Assembly (NCBI RefSeq): GCF_001522545.3
Contig: NC_031769.1
Location: 131,271,853-131,335,852, forward strand
Length of the DNA: 64,000 bases
Source of the DNA: Parus major
Lineage: Eukaryota; Chordata; Aves; Passeriformes; Paridae
Reading direction: 5' to 3'
Part shown: piece after piece, positions 1 through 12,863 of the stretch
How the letters are laid out: each line of letters opens with the position of its first letter
Numbering within the stretch: the first letter of the stretch is position 1
Made by a program: the position numbers and the translations under genes
The notes under the pieces: model-generated
Told to the model about the DNA's origin: nothing
What the model saw: only the letters and a program-made list of their open reading frames with translations
Database searches by the model: none

Positions 1-1525
1 GAAGGAAGTGATTAGAAACAAGAACAATCTGACTTAGATTATCCTTTTGCACTCCCAAAATACATTTTTACTGCCTTGAACAAGTGTTGCCCCTGAAGCA
101 GCACAAGTAGGTTTTGTTCCTTTCTCTGGCCTTTTTGGTAAAAATAGAGCAAAAGCACATCATCCACGAGACTCATATCTTAGTGTGCTCATCTTCGTCT
201 CTCTTTCTGCTTCTTTTATTTTCCGTCCTTGAGGAAGGATGTTATTATTGCAGAAGTTTTCACTGGCAAGTCTATTGGTTGAAAAGAAATAGAGTTGCAA
301 AACTTGTGTTTCAGATAGAATACTATTCTCTACTGAGTACTGAGAATCCAAGAGCTTCTAAGAACACGTTTCTCAGTATCTGCAGCATGGTAAATGTTCC
401 ATGTTCTCTGGATTCAGATATGCAACTCAACTTTGAGGTATTACTCCGTAATAGCACAAAATTAAAGTGTATACCAATTCTCTCCAGGTTTCCTGTGTCT
501 TGGTTTCCACAAAAAGGAGGCATCTCTGTGACAGTTACAGTGTACTGTAAAAAAAAGCTGATCACAGAGGTGAGGATATCTGAGTCCTGATGCACAATAA
601 AAGATTTGTTTAGGTTTACCTTCGGTCCCCTCCTAGATTCCATTACCTGCAGGGTGCATGGCACTGTAGTATCTACTACCCATGTAATATAACAGTACCT
701 ATTGCAGCAAAACCTGTTGCTTGCCCTGCACTCGTAACTGTGGTGTGTGGTGATGTGGGTTCTCCCAGGTTATTCTTGTTTCTTGTTGGACATGGAGGTT
801 GCTGAATTTGATACAAATTGTGTTTTCTCAAATTTTTTAGGAAAAGTTGAAATACTCTAATTATAAAATGATTAAAGCAGGAAAAAAAGTGACATTGTCC
901 TCATTTGAAAAGAGAAAGTTCAGCCTCCTGGATACTTAAGGTTTTAAAAACACTATTTTGCCATCAGTACAACTGAGCCGCCAGGAAAAATGGGGAATCC
1001 AGTATAACCCCATGACTGTGCACTTGATAATCATTTCACTCTCAATAATCTAATCTGTCCATTGTAATGAAGCAATTAGCTTGCTCTGCCCCTAGCTGTA
1101 ATCTAAGAGCTAATAACAACATTTATTCTTGTTTCAGCAATTTTGCTGTTGAATACTATTAGGTGGGGTTTATTTGACCCGTCTTTCAGGCCTTTTCCAT
1201 TGCAGAAAAAACATATTTTTATATGTCAGGAAATCTGTTGCGAGGACATTTATGATAGATGAATTTAGCTTGATGTCATAAATTTCCTTGGTTCAGAAAT
1301 AAAGGTAATATAACATTGGAGGAAATAAAATGAAAAAAAATAAAATAAAAAGGGCAAGGAAAGGAGAAACCACAGCTGCTATTAGTTTCTCAGGTTTCAT
1401 TTCAAGTGATCAAAGAAGTGATCTGTGACAAAGTATTACTCATTCCTGATCTCATCAGTGAGCCTCAGAAGCTTCCATGTATTTTTCAATTGCTTTTATG
1501 GTCTAACACTCAATTTAAATATATA

Positions 1526-1564
<39 letters not shown>

Positions 1565-4500
1565 TTTTCTGTCTGGTTAAAATAGGAAGAAAAATTCCTT
1601 GTATACTTTTTATATGGGATAAACACAAAATTTTATTTGATGCATAATATTTAAGGATAAAATAAGTGAGTATGTCTATTTTGACTTCACAAGAATTTAG
1701 TAGCACTTTTTTTCCTTGTCATACTATTTTTTTTTCTTTCCCCTTCAGTGCTTATTCCTTGTAAGAGCTTTTTATAATACAGGTAGGTTTTATCCAGTGC
1801 AACTGTTACTGCCCTCCTACAATGATAAGGAATTCAGCATCAGATATGGCATTCAGGAGATGTGAGGAGAAGGAAGGAAGGAGAAAATGTTTGGGTTTTG
1901 TTCAGTGCAACCACTGAAAGGCAGTTCCAGGTAAAAAGTGACATTAGGAAGTTTTTGAGAGGAAAAAGCACCTTTATTTTGTGTAGAGTTTTCAAGGTTT
2001 TATTTATCTTCAAATTCTACCAATAAATCTTTCTACTTCAGTGTATTCTGCATATTCTTCTAAGCTCATTGGGATCTTTGCACATCCTCAGTAAGGTCTT
2101 GAGGTACCTAAGGCTTCATTAGACCTTCTCAATTTTTTCGGGAATTTGCATGTTCACTAAGGTAATTAAAAGATTTTCCAATGAAATTTTCCAATTTTTG
2201 CCAGGATTTTTTTTGACAGAAGTTTTCATGTGATGCTAAAAGCCAGACAAGTTTGGATATCTGGATTCTGATGGAAGAAACCTGAATTTCTGCCAGGTCC
2301 TTTCCCCAGCTCTTTGGCAGCCTCACTGGCAGGCTGGTGGGAAGCCAGATTCTCCATCCTTTGACTCGTTCGGTCCCTGTTTCTTCAGCAACAGAGACAG
2401 CTGGGGCTTCCAGGACCCTTAATTCTGGGCAGCATGTCAGGCAGCTTTTTGCAAAACCTGAACTCCTGATTAAAGTGGGTCAAAAAAATGTAATTCCAGT
2501 TTGTGGAAAAATTCTAAATATGTGGTATTCATTCTTCCATAAAACAGAATCACTGCTAGGTTTGAAGCTTGTATATTTCTTTTCTTTTGTGAATTTTGAA
2601 TGCTCTCCTCCCTGGATTTTTTGGTATCTTAAATGAATGTAATTCTTTTTCTCTCATTTACCTTTCTTTCTTCCATCAGTGATAGAACAATGTTTATGGT
2701 TAAAGAATAGTTTCACAAATGAAATACTGAAATCTTAAGAATGTATGATCTGACATGTTTTTTAGGTAATACAAGATTTCAGCCCAGTTAGTCTCTACAG
2801 TGAGAGATTATTATTAAGTTTGATTGCCTCTCTCTTTACTGGGAATTGAAGTTCATGAAATAACCACTGAAACTGCATAAACCAACAAAGTTTTCATCCT
2901 GATTAGGCATAAAATGTTAAATTGGTTTTGTTCTGTTTGATTAAAATGAACCAGTACTTCATTCTTGCATTAATCTGGCAGCATAATGGGCTAAACCTCT
3001 GCTATGAAAACTTTGGTATTATCTATACCATATAGTATTTAAATATACTTTTCTGTGTATTCAACATGGACAACAAGCACAATGTACTTCTAATTATCGT
3101 CATCACTTAACAAGTAGCCTTCTGAACAAGAAACTTCTTTAACTCCTCAGAAAACTAAATTAGTCCCATCCTTATAGTAGAGAACAAATTTAATTTCCCA
3201 TCTTTCCTTATTTTTCCTTGTGTAATTTATACTGTTAGCATTTGGGGGCAGCTCACAGGAGTTTTTTATTATTTTAGATGTTCATGGCTACTCTGAGTTA
3301 TGCCAAAATTTGTGGTAACAATTTGCCTTTAAGGTTTTTTTTCAAACATAGCTGTGATTGGCATTCCCCAAAGGAGCTAATCTTAAATAAGCCTCTGCTT
3401 TCATTAATTTTTGCACAATCCAGAAGAGACTTCATGCTGAAAACATACAAAGTGGCAAGAATAAAACTGTATAAATGAAATAGGAGAAGAATAAACAGAA
3501 CTAACACAAATTTCAACCTTAAATTAATTTAGAGGGTGAATCCTTGTTAATCAGTTTCTTTAAATATAATTGAGGCAAGCTACTAAGTCAGACACATGGT
3601 GGATTTGTTTTTTTTTTTACTATCAGATATTCAAAGACATTAAGATAAAAAGTATGTAGTTTCATACTTCCCCCTGTTTTTAGGGTGATTTTTGGTTTGG
3701 CTTTTTTTAGTGTTTATTCACTGTCACCACCCGAACTTGAAACAATTTAAAACAGTTTTCTAAAAAAAGTTGGGACCAGAGAATAGCACCCTTCTGTTTC
3801 CTGGTTTATAACTTCCTCTACCATCTGAATTTATTGTTGGGCTGTTCTCCCAGAACTACTTTACTGGAGAAGTTCCACATACTCAGACAGCTGCCCTTTT
3901 GGTCAGGGATCAGTCTATGAAAAAAGAATAGGTATCTGCACAAGAAGAGGCAAAAGAATAAGAAAATAAGGGGATGATCTCTGACCTATTCACAGATAAG
4001 AAGTCTGGAGAAAAATGAAATTTCATCTGTACTATCTTTGGAATTTTTCCAAATGATGAAGAACAAGTGTTCTAGCCAGAAAAATGCTTTGGAAGATGCT
4101 GAGGTGTGGTTTTACACCCATAGGATAAGATTAAATTGCAGTATAAAGACTCTTTCCGTTGAGGAAATTATCACAAAATCCTAAAAAACAGGAAGATTTT
4201 GTATATTTTTTTCCAGAGTTTATTTAACATTCCAAGTGAGAAATCTTGAGGTTGACTTGTGAGTGAAGCGAAGTGCTCATCTACACTTGGAAGAATATAA
4301 CTAATTTCCTTTGCTTTTCACCATTCTTGCTTCAAGCCTGAATGACTTTATGGCATGTTTTCCCAGAATTGTCTTTATTCCTTGTTTCAGGCTACACATG
4401 CAAATCTGCATGAAAGGTTTTAGTGCTGTAGTGCTGTTGCCAGACTGTTTCATACATGTAGAAGTAATCTTCTTGGAAAAACTGGGTATTTTTCTGAAAT

Positions 4501-4881
4501 CCTTGAAACTGAGGAGGAATTCTTTTATTATCTTGGAATTAATTTGGGGAGTGGTGATCAGTTTTGATGTTCTGAAAGTTTTTGTCTTTAATCTCTTTAT
4601 CTGATTTCCACGGCAGACTGAAAATGTACAAAGAAATTTTGGATCAAACTGGATTTTCCACCTTTCAGCCTGGCACTTAATTTACACCTGGAACTCCTTG
4701 CTCATTGTAAATAAAAGTTGGATTTTTTGGGAAAGGTTATATGACCTGATGGTGTCTTCTGTGATGGGAAGTCTGTCAAGAAGATTTTCAGGGCTTCTCT
4801 CTGGAGTACAATGTAGTGATGAAACTGAAATCATATTCTTTCTGTGCTCCAGAATTTTTGTTTATTTAAATTCCTCCTTTT
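1..4881. other. Unique intronic sequence without recognised genes
   Basis: AT-rich DNA. One TA microsatellite at 1.5 kb. No exon, RNA gene or transposon was recognised. The stretch around 975-1290 has several TAAT/ATTA homeodomain-type words and no repeat, and is discussed as a possible conserved element. Confidence 0.6.
1531..1559. repeat. (TA)n microsatellite
   Basis: About 14 uninterrupted TA units, preceded by an imperfect AT-rich tract from about 1511. Confidence 0.95.
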
Positions 4882-5084
4882 AAGGTGGGAGATTGAGTTT
4901 GGCGTTGCACCTCTTCTCCCAGGCAACTAGGGATAGGACAAGGGAAAATGACCCCAAGTTGCACCAGGGGAGGTTCAGTTTGGATGTTACCATGATGTGG
5001 TTTAGTGGGTATGGTGGTATTCAGTCTAAGGCTGAGCTTGATGGTCTTGGAGGCCTTTTACAACTTCAATGATTCTGTGATTCC
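4882..5084 (+). mobile_element. CR1 LINE 3'-end fragment with internal deletion
   Basis: It contains the CR1 3' signatures AGGGATAGGACAAGGGAAAATG, GTTGCACCAGGGGAGGTTCAG, a GTGGTTTAGTGGGTATGGTGG block and the terminal GATGGTCTTGGAGGCCTTTTACAACTTCAATGATTCTGTGATT. Sequence normally present between TTGGATGTTA and the ATGTGGTTTAGTGG block (roughly 100-140 bp, including the AACAGGCTGCCCAG segment) is missing at about 4988. CR1 elements are typically truncated at the 5' end, as here, and end in short ATTCTATGA-like repeats instead of poly(A). Confidence 0.85.
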
Positions 5085-6108
5085 ACTGTTTTGGAAAGGA
5101 GGTTGTTTTCCTCCAAGTACAAGCTAGAAGGTAACAGAAGAAACCTCTGGCTTTCCACCAAAAACCTTTGCAGAGTCTAGTCTCTGCCCATTTCCAGGAA
5201 GAAACTGAAGATAGCTGATCATTACCAAATGCTACCATAATAAAATTTTTATAGGCTTACTTTTTGAGAACATCTATTGAAGTCAGGATTTCTATTTAAT
5301 TTTGTGTTCATCTGGTGTCTTCTATTTCATCTACAGAACATTTAGAAAAGAGGCCACCCAAAAAGTTATGGTCATAACCACCTATTAGGAATATTTTGTG
5401 ATGTTATGCAAAAATATTTTAAAGAACTTCTCAGAACATTGACGTTTAGAGAGATTGTTAATTTTTCTTTGTTTTGTTGTGTTTTGAAGTGGCATAGATC
5501 AGAAAGTCTGTTGGTAATATGGCCATATAAAATCACTAACATGTTTTATATTTTTTTTTTATTTTTTGCTATAGCTATGCCTATATTTAGCTCATTTTCA
5601 TCTGTTTGCTTTTTGTTACATTACTGATGCAAAGCTCAACTGGCATTGCCAGTCATATTTGAATAACTTTGTGAGTCTTTCCAAAATGCTGTTTTGCCAC
5701 TTCTGGCATCCCTATGGACCTAGGTTCACTTGTAAGTTCTAGCCTTGACAGACTGAGTGTGTTGTTTTACCTCTGTCTGATTACAGAACCAGAAAAGCCT
5801 TTCTGTTTTCCAAATGCACAGTGTGGGAGTTGGGATTGGTTTCATAGGCTTGTAATAGATCTGTAAAAAACAAAGCTGATAATTTTTCCTCAATTGCTAA
5901 AATAATGGTAGATTTAAAGTTGTCAATTCATGAGGCTCCTGTGTCTAAGGAACATCAGGAATTTCAGTTTCTAATTTTTATAAGTAATTATTTTACAATC
6001 TAAGGGCATAAGATGATAGGGGAAGCAGACACATTTGCTAGTATGCACTCCCAAGACAGCTGTCACAGCTAGGAATTTGGTTTAATATTGCCAGGAGTGT
6101 GTTAAAAA

Positions 6109-6122
6109 ATATATATATATAT
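6109..6122. repeat. Short (AT)n tract
   Basis: Seven AT units in an A-rich context. Confidence 0.8.
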
Positions 6123-8898
6123 TAAAAGGGATATAGTAAAATCAGTGACTGAAAAATCTAAGGGGAAAACTATAGGCCTTTGTTTTGAGGAACATGACAC
6201 CAAAGAAATGTTATGACATTTCTCAAACTTTGCAGGATATGGTATGGTAGAAGCCATAGAAGAAGCTAGTGTAGATGAGATTCAAAAAAACTAATTCATA
6301 GGGCAAAATAGTTACAGATGTGTAAATACATGCTGAGGAAAGTTTGCTAATTCTAGACCGCTATTTTCACTTCCTACAGTGCTTTACAGGATGGCGCTAC
6401 AGCTGAAGGGGTTTCTAACCCAATTATGCTTGGTAATGCCTATCAACAGATCTCTTTTCTGGGCATGAGTCATGTAGTTTGCAATATCATTTGGTGTCAG
6501 GTCTGTAACAGTAGGCCCTGTTGTTCCCTTGGTTGGTGAGGAATAGAACTAAAAATAATGTGAAACCTCTTGAATGATGCTGGGAATGTAGATATCTATT
6601 TATGATTTTTGAACCACATAGTGTATTCAAAATGGGATGTTATTTGCTATGGAATGATGTTTTATTCAAGAGAAATGTTATAGAATATGGCAGATGTATA
6701 TGAGAAATTAGGTTTTTGCAGAAGAATCAGATAGGACTTTGTTTTGACTTGGGGCCAAAGGGGGCTTTCACTAATTCAGTAAATGATACAGTCATGTGCA
6801 CCAAGATAAACAACCTTCAACATGGGGGATGTCATGTGAGTGCATCCTTAGCCTTTCAATATTTTCATCTCAAATAGTGGTGAAGAAATAAGTAGAATTT
6901 TTCAACTTCCACAGGAGTATGAGGTACTAAGCCATTCTCTTGAGAGAATCATGGATGGGAAATAGTAAAACGAGGTTAATACGGATGTGATTTACTATGT
7001 AGATAAATATCTTAAGTCCTGTGCTAAGCAATTGTTGATTATTCATTGAAAAATATGCTGGGAAAGAAATGGTGCACTGTGCCTTTCTCAGAGTGTTCTG
7101 ATGTACATTTTGCAAAGGTTGGAGTCATGAGGAGTTGAAATAATAAGAGAAACCACAGTGTCCCTGATTTGTAATAACCTGATGTAGTAAGAACCCACAG
7201 TGGAATTCAGGAACAAATCTTTAAATACTACAGGAGATCTGTCTTCCCCTCCCACTCTCTCCATAGAACAGGAATAAAAATATTTTTTTCAATGTTTTTC
7301 TAGTTTTTCTGTAAGAGTTGGAATGAAATATAATTTGCTCCATTTTGACAGTTAATGGGGCTGATCTACATTGGTGTTACACTTCGTTACAGAGTGGAGA
7401 ATGATCTGGATTACCCAGTGCATTGTAAATATCTTTGAAGTTTTGTAATAAATGCCTTGTTTTGCCTCACCTTCTCAATAACACAGAAGACAGATAAAAT
7501 AATTTTATTTGTGAATGACAGACTAAAAGATTGATATATACAATGACAGACTAAATTACTAAAATGTACAAACTACCAAACTGGTCCCCTGCACCCATAT
7601 ACAGGCTGATATCTTTGAGAGGGGCTAGGCATAAATATGTAAGAAAGAATATATCACCAGGCAGTTTTATAGCCCTTTTTGCTCTATATGAAAACAAATC
7701 CACCTTGACCAAATTCATTGTGTTTAAATAGAATTTTCTACATGTCCCCTGAACTGTTTTGTTTTACAGTTTAGATATCTTCAGTTTATCTCAGTTTGAT
7801 CTCAGGTTCTTAAAAGATCCATGCATAGATTTTTCCAATATGGAAATCATTCTCTGCTTCTGATCTCCCTTACTGTCCTTGTTAGTTTTTTTATAATAAA
7901 TTTTCTTCTTTCTGAGAGGTGGTAACTAGAATTGAATGGTTAAACAGAATATGACTTATGAGAATACCACAAATGTATAAAGTAATGTAGCAGTATATTG
8001 GCTTTCATAATAAGCTCCAAAGTTAATGCTTTTGATTTTCTTGATTACTACTAGAAGCAGATTTCTTTTTCCTGAAATATAATAGTTAATTTATCAGAGA
8101 GCTTTTCATCTGTTGGTAGCATTATTTTTGTCATGTGCATCACTTTTTACATACCCACACTGACTGTTATCTAAAATTTAGTTATAAGATTACAACAAGA
8201 CCTTACCATTGGGGAATTCTTTCACCGAAGTTTATATATTCATATTTGTCTTGTGTTTGGATGACAATATTCAGGCTTTGAGAACTGCCCTTTTGAAATA
8301 AGAATGTACTAGATATGGGATTAAACACATACATTTTATTTCAAATTTTTAAATGCTCCCTATGAAGGTTTTCTCAGATTTTTTCTTGTCCTAGGTACAA
8401 TCCAGAAGAGGAATTCCTGTAGCTTGATAATTTTATTAAATTGAAAAATCTGAAGTAAATTTGAATATAAATATTACTCAATTGCCTTTTAATACTCCAG
8501 TTACTGAATTTAGATCTTCTTGCTACTCAGAACTACAAGACAGCATTTTGTTTTTAGTGTTAGACTGTAATAGTAAGGGAAATTCTGAAAAATGTGATCT
8601 AGACATAAATGTGACTTTATGCAGTAAAAATTATCTCCTTTTTTGATCAAAATTCTTGTTAAGTATTTGGTTTGCCTTAAAAAGAGCAAAGCTGTAAGTG
8701 GAACAATTTAGAGAATATAGACATATGTGTATGTGGTCATAGTACAAGATTTATTTACTTAGCTGGAAATCCTGTTAAAATTATATATGTGACTATAATT
8801 TAGATAACAGAACAGATGGAGTGCTGTTCTTTTTAGGTTAAGGTTTTAAAATGTATTTATTTAATATTCATTTTCATCTCTGGGATTTTTTTTCTTTT

Positions 8899-8900
<2 letters not shown>

Positions 8901-8945
<45 letters not shown>
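8901..8945. repeat. T homopolymer, 45 nt
   Basis: An unbroken run of about 45 T, flanked by shorter T-rich stretches on both sides (from about 8887) and by GTTGGTTGGTTTGTTTTGG after it. No processed pseudogene or SINE body is recognisable on either side. The stated length could reflect sequencing or assembly error. Confidence 0.9.
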
Positions 8946-8946
<1 letters not shown>

Positions 8947-9537
8947 TTGGTTGGTTTGTTTTGGTAACATTTAGAAAATTTCACATGACACTGCTTTCTG
9001 ATAGTTTTGGAAAGATCATAATGTATTTACTGTGTAGCATTTGCACTATATTCTGTGAGAGCAGTGCTTGCAAAAGGCTCCTACAAGCCAGAGGATTCCA
9101 CATAAAACAGAAATACCTATTGAAGACTATTCCCTATTGAACTATGTTCAAGGCAAGATTTTTACAGGACCACTGTGTTGGCACTAATGCTTCTTTCTTT
9201 ACCATAAGTGGCTGGACTAATTCTCTTTCTCCAGTTGCTCTCCTCTTTTATTCTGCAATTTGCCATTCCTGCTTGTCCTGTGGTATGAATTACTTTTGTA
9301 CACTGGCTTCTCAAAGACTTGATCTTGTACTGGGTACAACTGGCTGTAGCACTTTGAGAAGGAACTTGGAGTATGGAGACTAAATGAGATGTATACCAGC
9401 AGCACACTTAATCACAGATATATTGGATGTTAATGAGTTATGTGACCTTGCTGCTCCACTGAGTAGAGGGCAAGGCCTAGGAGCAAAGCTAGGGGTCAGC
9501 ATTACAATCCCTTACATGACCCTCTGTGAGCGGAGAT

Positions 9538-9990
9538 TATAGAATCATGAATGGTTTGGGTTGGAAAGGACCTTCTAAATCATCTTGTTCCAGCTCCCTT
9601 GCCAAGAGCTGGGGTGCCACCCACTACATGAGGTTACCCAGGGCCCCATCAAACCTCACTTAATTTTGAACAATTCCAAGAGTGGAGCATCTATAATTTC
9701 TCTGGGCAACCTGTTCCTGTGTCTCACCACCCATACACTAAAGAACTTCCTAACATCTAAATATTTCACCTTTTACTTCAAAACTGATTCCCCTTGTCTT
9801 ACCACTATTTGCCTGTGCAAAAAGTTGCTCTCATTGCTTTACAAACTTCCTTTAATATTGAAAGGCTGCAATGCAGTCTCCTTCTCTTCATCAGGCTGAG
9901 CAATCCAAACTCTTAGGAGAAGTTCTCCATCCCTCTAATCATCTTTGTGGCTCTCCTTTGGACTTGCTTCAGCAGGCCCACATCAGAACA
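9538..9990 (-). mobile_element. CR1 LINE 3' fragment, antisense
   Basis: Reading on the plus strand it opens with the reverse of the CR1 terminus (ATAGAATCATGAATGG, GGTTGGAAAGGACCTT) and continues through TCTCTGGGCAACCTGTTCC, TCTCACCACCCATACACTAAAGAAC, TTCCCCTTGTCTTACCACTA, CTTCATCAGGCTGAGCAATCC and ATCATCTTTGTGGCTCTCCTTTGGACTTG. These are the 3' UTR and the end of ORF2 in antisense. It stops near 9990, within about 50 bp of a sense CR1 copy. Confidence 0.9.
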
Positions 9991-10041
9991 ATACTGATGA
10001 CTGAGGAAACAGTGATTTCCTTTTTAGTTTGTGATTCTATA

Positions 10042-10755
10042 GTTCCTAAACCCATGAAATTCAATAAGACCAGGTGCAAGATCCTGCCCTTGGTCAGGGA
10101 AGCCCCATGCAAAGATGGAGACTGGGCAGGGAATAGAATGAGAGAAACTGTGAGGAGATTTTGAGGTGTTGCTGCATGGAAAGCTGGACACAACCTGGCA
10201 ATGTGTTCATGCAGAGCAGAAAGGCAGCTGTATGCTGGGCTCTGACTAAAGAGGTGTGGTCAGCAGGTCAAGGGAGGTGATTCAATACCTCTACTCCTGT
10301 CTTCTGAGACCCCACTTGGTGTACTGCAGCCAGTTCTGGAATCCCCAACATACAAAGGACATGGACATACTGGAGCAGGTCCAGAGAATGGCAGAGATGC
10401 TCAGAGGGCTGGAACCTAAAGACAGGCTGAGACATTTGGGGTAGTTCAAACTGGAGAAGAGAAAGCTCTGGGAACACATATAGAACCTTCCAGTATCTGA
10501 ACAAGGCTTATGGAAAGGAGGGAAAAGGACTTTTTACAAGGACATATAGTGATGGGACAAGGGGGAATGGCTCTAAAATGAAAGAGGGCAGGCTTAGATT
10601 GTATATTAAGAAGAAAATCTTTACTGTGTGGGTGGTGACACACTGAAGTAGGGTGCCGACAAACCCTGTGAATGTCCCATACCTGGAAGAGTTAAAGGCC
10701 AAGCTGGTTGGGATTTTGAGCAACCTGGTCAATGGAAGGTGTCCCTGCTTATGAG
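10042..10755 (+). mobile_element. CR1 LINE fragment, sense: end of ORF2 and start of the 3' UTR
   Basis: It begins in the C-terminal part of the reverse-transcriptase ORF (CCCATGAAATTCAATAAGACC, GGTGCAAGATCCTGCCC, AATGTGTTCATGCAGAGCAGAAAGGC) and passes GTCAGCAGGTCAAGGGAGGTGATTC, GAGACCCCACTTGGTGTACTGC, CAACATACAAAGGACATGGACATACTGGAGCAGGTCCAGAGAATG and TTTTTACAAGGACATATAGTGATGGGACAAGGGG. It ends at GTGTCCCTGCTTATG, short of the usual terminal repeats. The ORF is broken. With the antisense copy just upstream it forms a 5'-to-5' inverted pair sharing roughly 380 bp of homologous sequence. Confidence 0.9.
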
Positions 10756-11331
10756 TGATTTTGATAATGGTCTCCTTTACTTTGTTCTCCTTAGTGACTT
10801 ATGTGCAGCATACTGCTCTTCAGACCTATATACTTTCCTCAGAAACCCAAATAAACAAGGCACATCCAGGATGCCATATCTTTAAGATGGAACATCTTAT
10901 CTTAATTTTGAGCCTCTTCTATTTTTTTTGTTTGTTGGTTTTTTAACTTACTTTTCAGATCTATAATAAATGCTTTATTTACTTATGTTTTATTTATTCT
11001 TTTTTCATTTCTTGTCTGTTCATAATCAGTGGGAAAGTTAATTTCTTATAACTTTATAACCCTGGACTTTAGTTTATTTTCTTCACAAATCAGCTTCTTA
11101 AAAAAGGGCTCTGGCTTCTGGCCTTGCTTGGCATGCAGTATAGCATCCTTCTGTCAGACAGCCATTCTTACCTTCTTGGATGTGTGTCTGGGAGAAGACA
11201 TGTTTGGAAGAATTCAGTGATTGCCAGACATTTGAACTTAGAAATAGGAAGGAACTGCAAAAAAGTCTCAAAACTACTTGTCTGAGAATTTCAGTAGGTA
11301 TTTTCCACTCTGGCAGCTTAGGTCAGAATGG

Positions 11332-11347
11332 AAATTAATTAATTAAT
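11332..11347. repeat. (ATTA)n tract
   Basis: About three and a half ATTA units (AATTAATTAATTAAT), near the LTR relic at 11.5 kb but not part of it. Confidence 0.75.
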
Positions 11348-11518
11348 GAGAATGTCATATGGGCTTCTCTCTGGACTTGAACAAGTGAGGAATTTTCAAA
11401 ATTAGTCTAATACCTAGTGTGTTTCATCTGCAGAATTAGTCTTTAGAGCATAATTTTGACCCTATTATCAGGTTCTTTCCTACTGCACATAGTCATTAGT
11501 AGATGCTCTTCCTCTTCT

Positions 11519-12066
11519 GCTTTGGTGGGTGTACCCTGGTCAGCACCAAAACACAGCTGCTCACTCCTTCCCCTCTCCAGTGGGATGGGGGGAAAAATAA
11601 AAGAAAGGCATAAAGATTTGTGGATCAAAATAAAGGCAGTTTAATAGGTGAAGCAAAAGCAGTACTTTCAAGAAAAGTAAAAGAATTTATTCACTGCTTT
11701 CCACTGGCAGCCAAATGTTTAACCAATTTTTGGTAAGGTTAGCCTCAGAGTATAACCACGATTTTCCCTGTCTCCATGTCCCTTTCTTGAGTTTTTATTG
11801 CTCAGCAAAATATCATATGGTATGGAACATCTTTTTGATCAATAGGATCAGCTCTTCCAGTTATGTGTTTTTCCAGTGTCTTGCCAACACCAGCTTACTT
11901 CTAGAACAATAGAATAGGAAAAAGCCTTAACACTGTGCAAGCCCTGTTCATCAATAACCAGAATTCTGGTGTGTTATCAACAACGTTTGTCAAAAATGAA
12001 GAAAACCTCAGGACCACAAAGGCTGCTATGAAGAAAATTGACTTCATCCCAGCCAAATTCAGTATA
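11519..12066 (-). mobile_element. Degraded ERVL-type LTR of the same family as the copy at 38.6 kb
   Basis: It shares an ordered series of blocks with the LTR at 38,575-39,175: CAGCTGCTCACTCC, a G-rich GGATGGGGGG stretch, AAATAAAGGCAGTTTAATAGG, ATTCACTG-TTTCCA, ATCATATGGTATGGAA, GCAAGCCCTGTTCA, and GAAGAAAATTGACTTCATCCCAGC near the end. Order and orientation are the same. The termini are mutated and only approximate, and there is no retroviral coding sequence beside it. It is more diverged than the second copy, so probably older or a different subfamily. Confidence 0.7.
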
Positions 12067-12863
12067 CCTGCAGAGATCCTAACTAAAAAAACTCCACAAC
12101 AGGGACAGGAGAATAGGGGATTATTTGGAACCTAGTAGTGTTGTCTGGAACAAATTTGTGCATTTCACTTGTGACACACAGTTATTCAGGTGGTTGGGAG
12201 ATTGAAGAAGCATTCCTTTGTTCTACTTCCAGTTCCCCAACAGTTCTTTTTTCCTTACTATACCCTGGGGTGACCTTTCTCTTTCATTCAAAATTGATAA
12301 ATTTTATCAATGATGGTAGGTTCATTTGGTGCCCATGTGCTTCACTGTGTTTTATTCTCTGGCAATACAGTCAATACCTTCATCTCTGGACCAACAGTTT
12401 TGGTTGTTTTTTATGGGTGGTTGATTTTTTATTTTTTATTTTTTTGGGTGCCATTTTTTCCTGAAATGTAGAAAGAATCTTACGGAAGATTATCCCTATA
12501 TGTTTTTCTCAATAAGATTTCACTTAGAAAGGGATCCAAGATTTCTGAAGTGTTTTTTCAATTAAGATAATTCTTCCCTTTTAAGATTATATATTGTTCT
12601 GGAGCTGAAACATTGCTTCACATCGTGGGTATCACTTTCCATATGGGTTGTCTAGAATAATTTACATTTTATGTATATTAAGCAAAACCATTTTGCCTTT
12701 CCATCTCTGAAGAGGCAAACAAAGACTTGCACAATAAAGTACAATAAAAATTCTTGACTGGTATTAAAGCACTAAGAACACAGAAAAAAACCCCAATTTT
12801 CTAATACATTTTCAAACTCTTCAGATCCTCATTTTATAAACATAAGTGAAGGTGTACAATGGT

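Larger units (their letters stand above)
5085..9537. other. Unique intronic sequence without recognised genes
   Basis: Nothing recognised except a short AT tract and the 45-T run. The open frames here are below 82 codons and have no family resemblance. Confidence 0.6.

Noticed and set aside
114..590. 158-codon open frame, the longest in the window
   Set aside because: Composition is that of translated AT-rich intron; no family resemblance, no splice or promoter context, and overlapping frames on the other strand are equally open.
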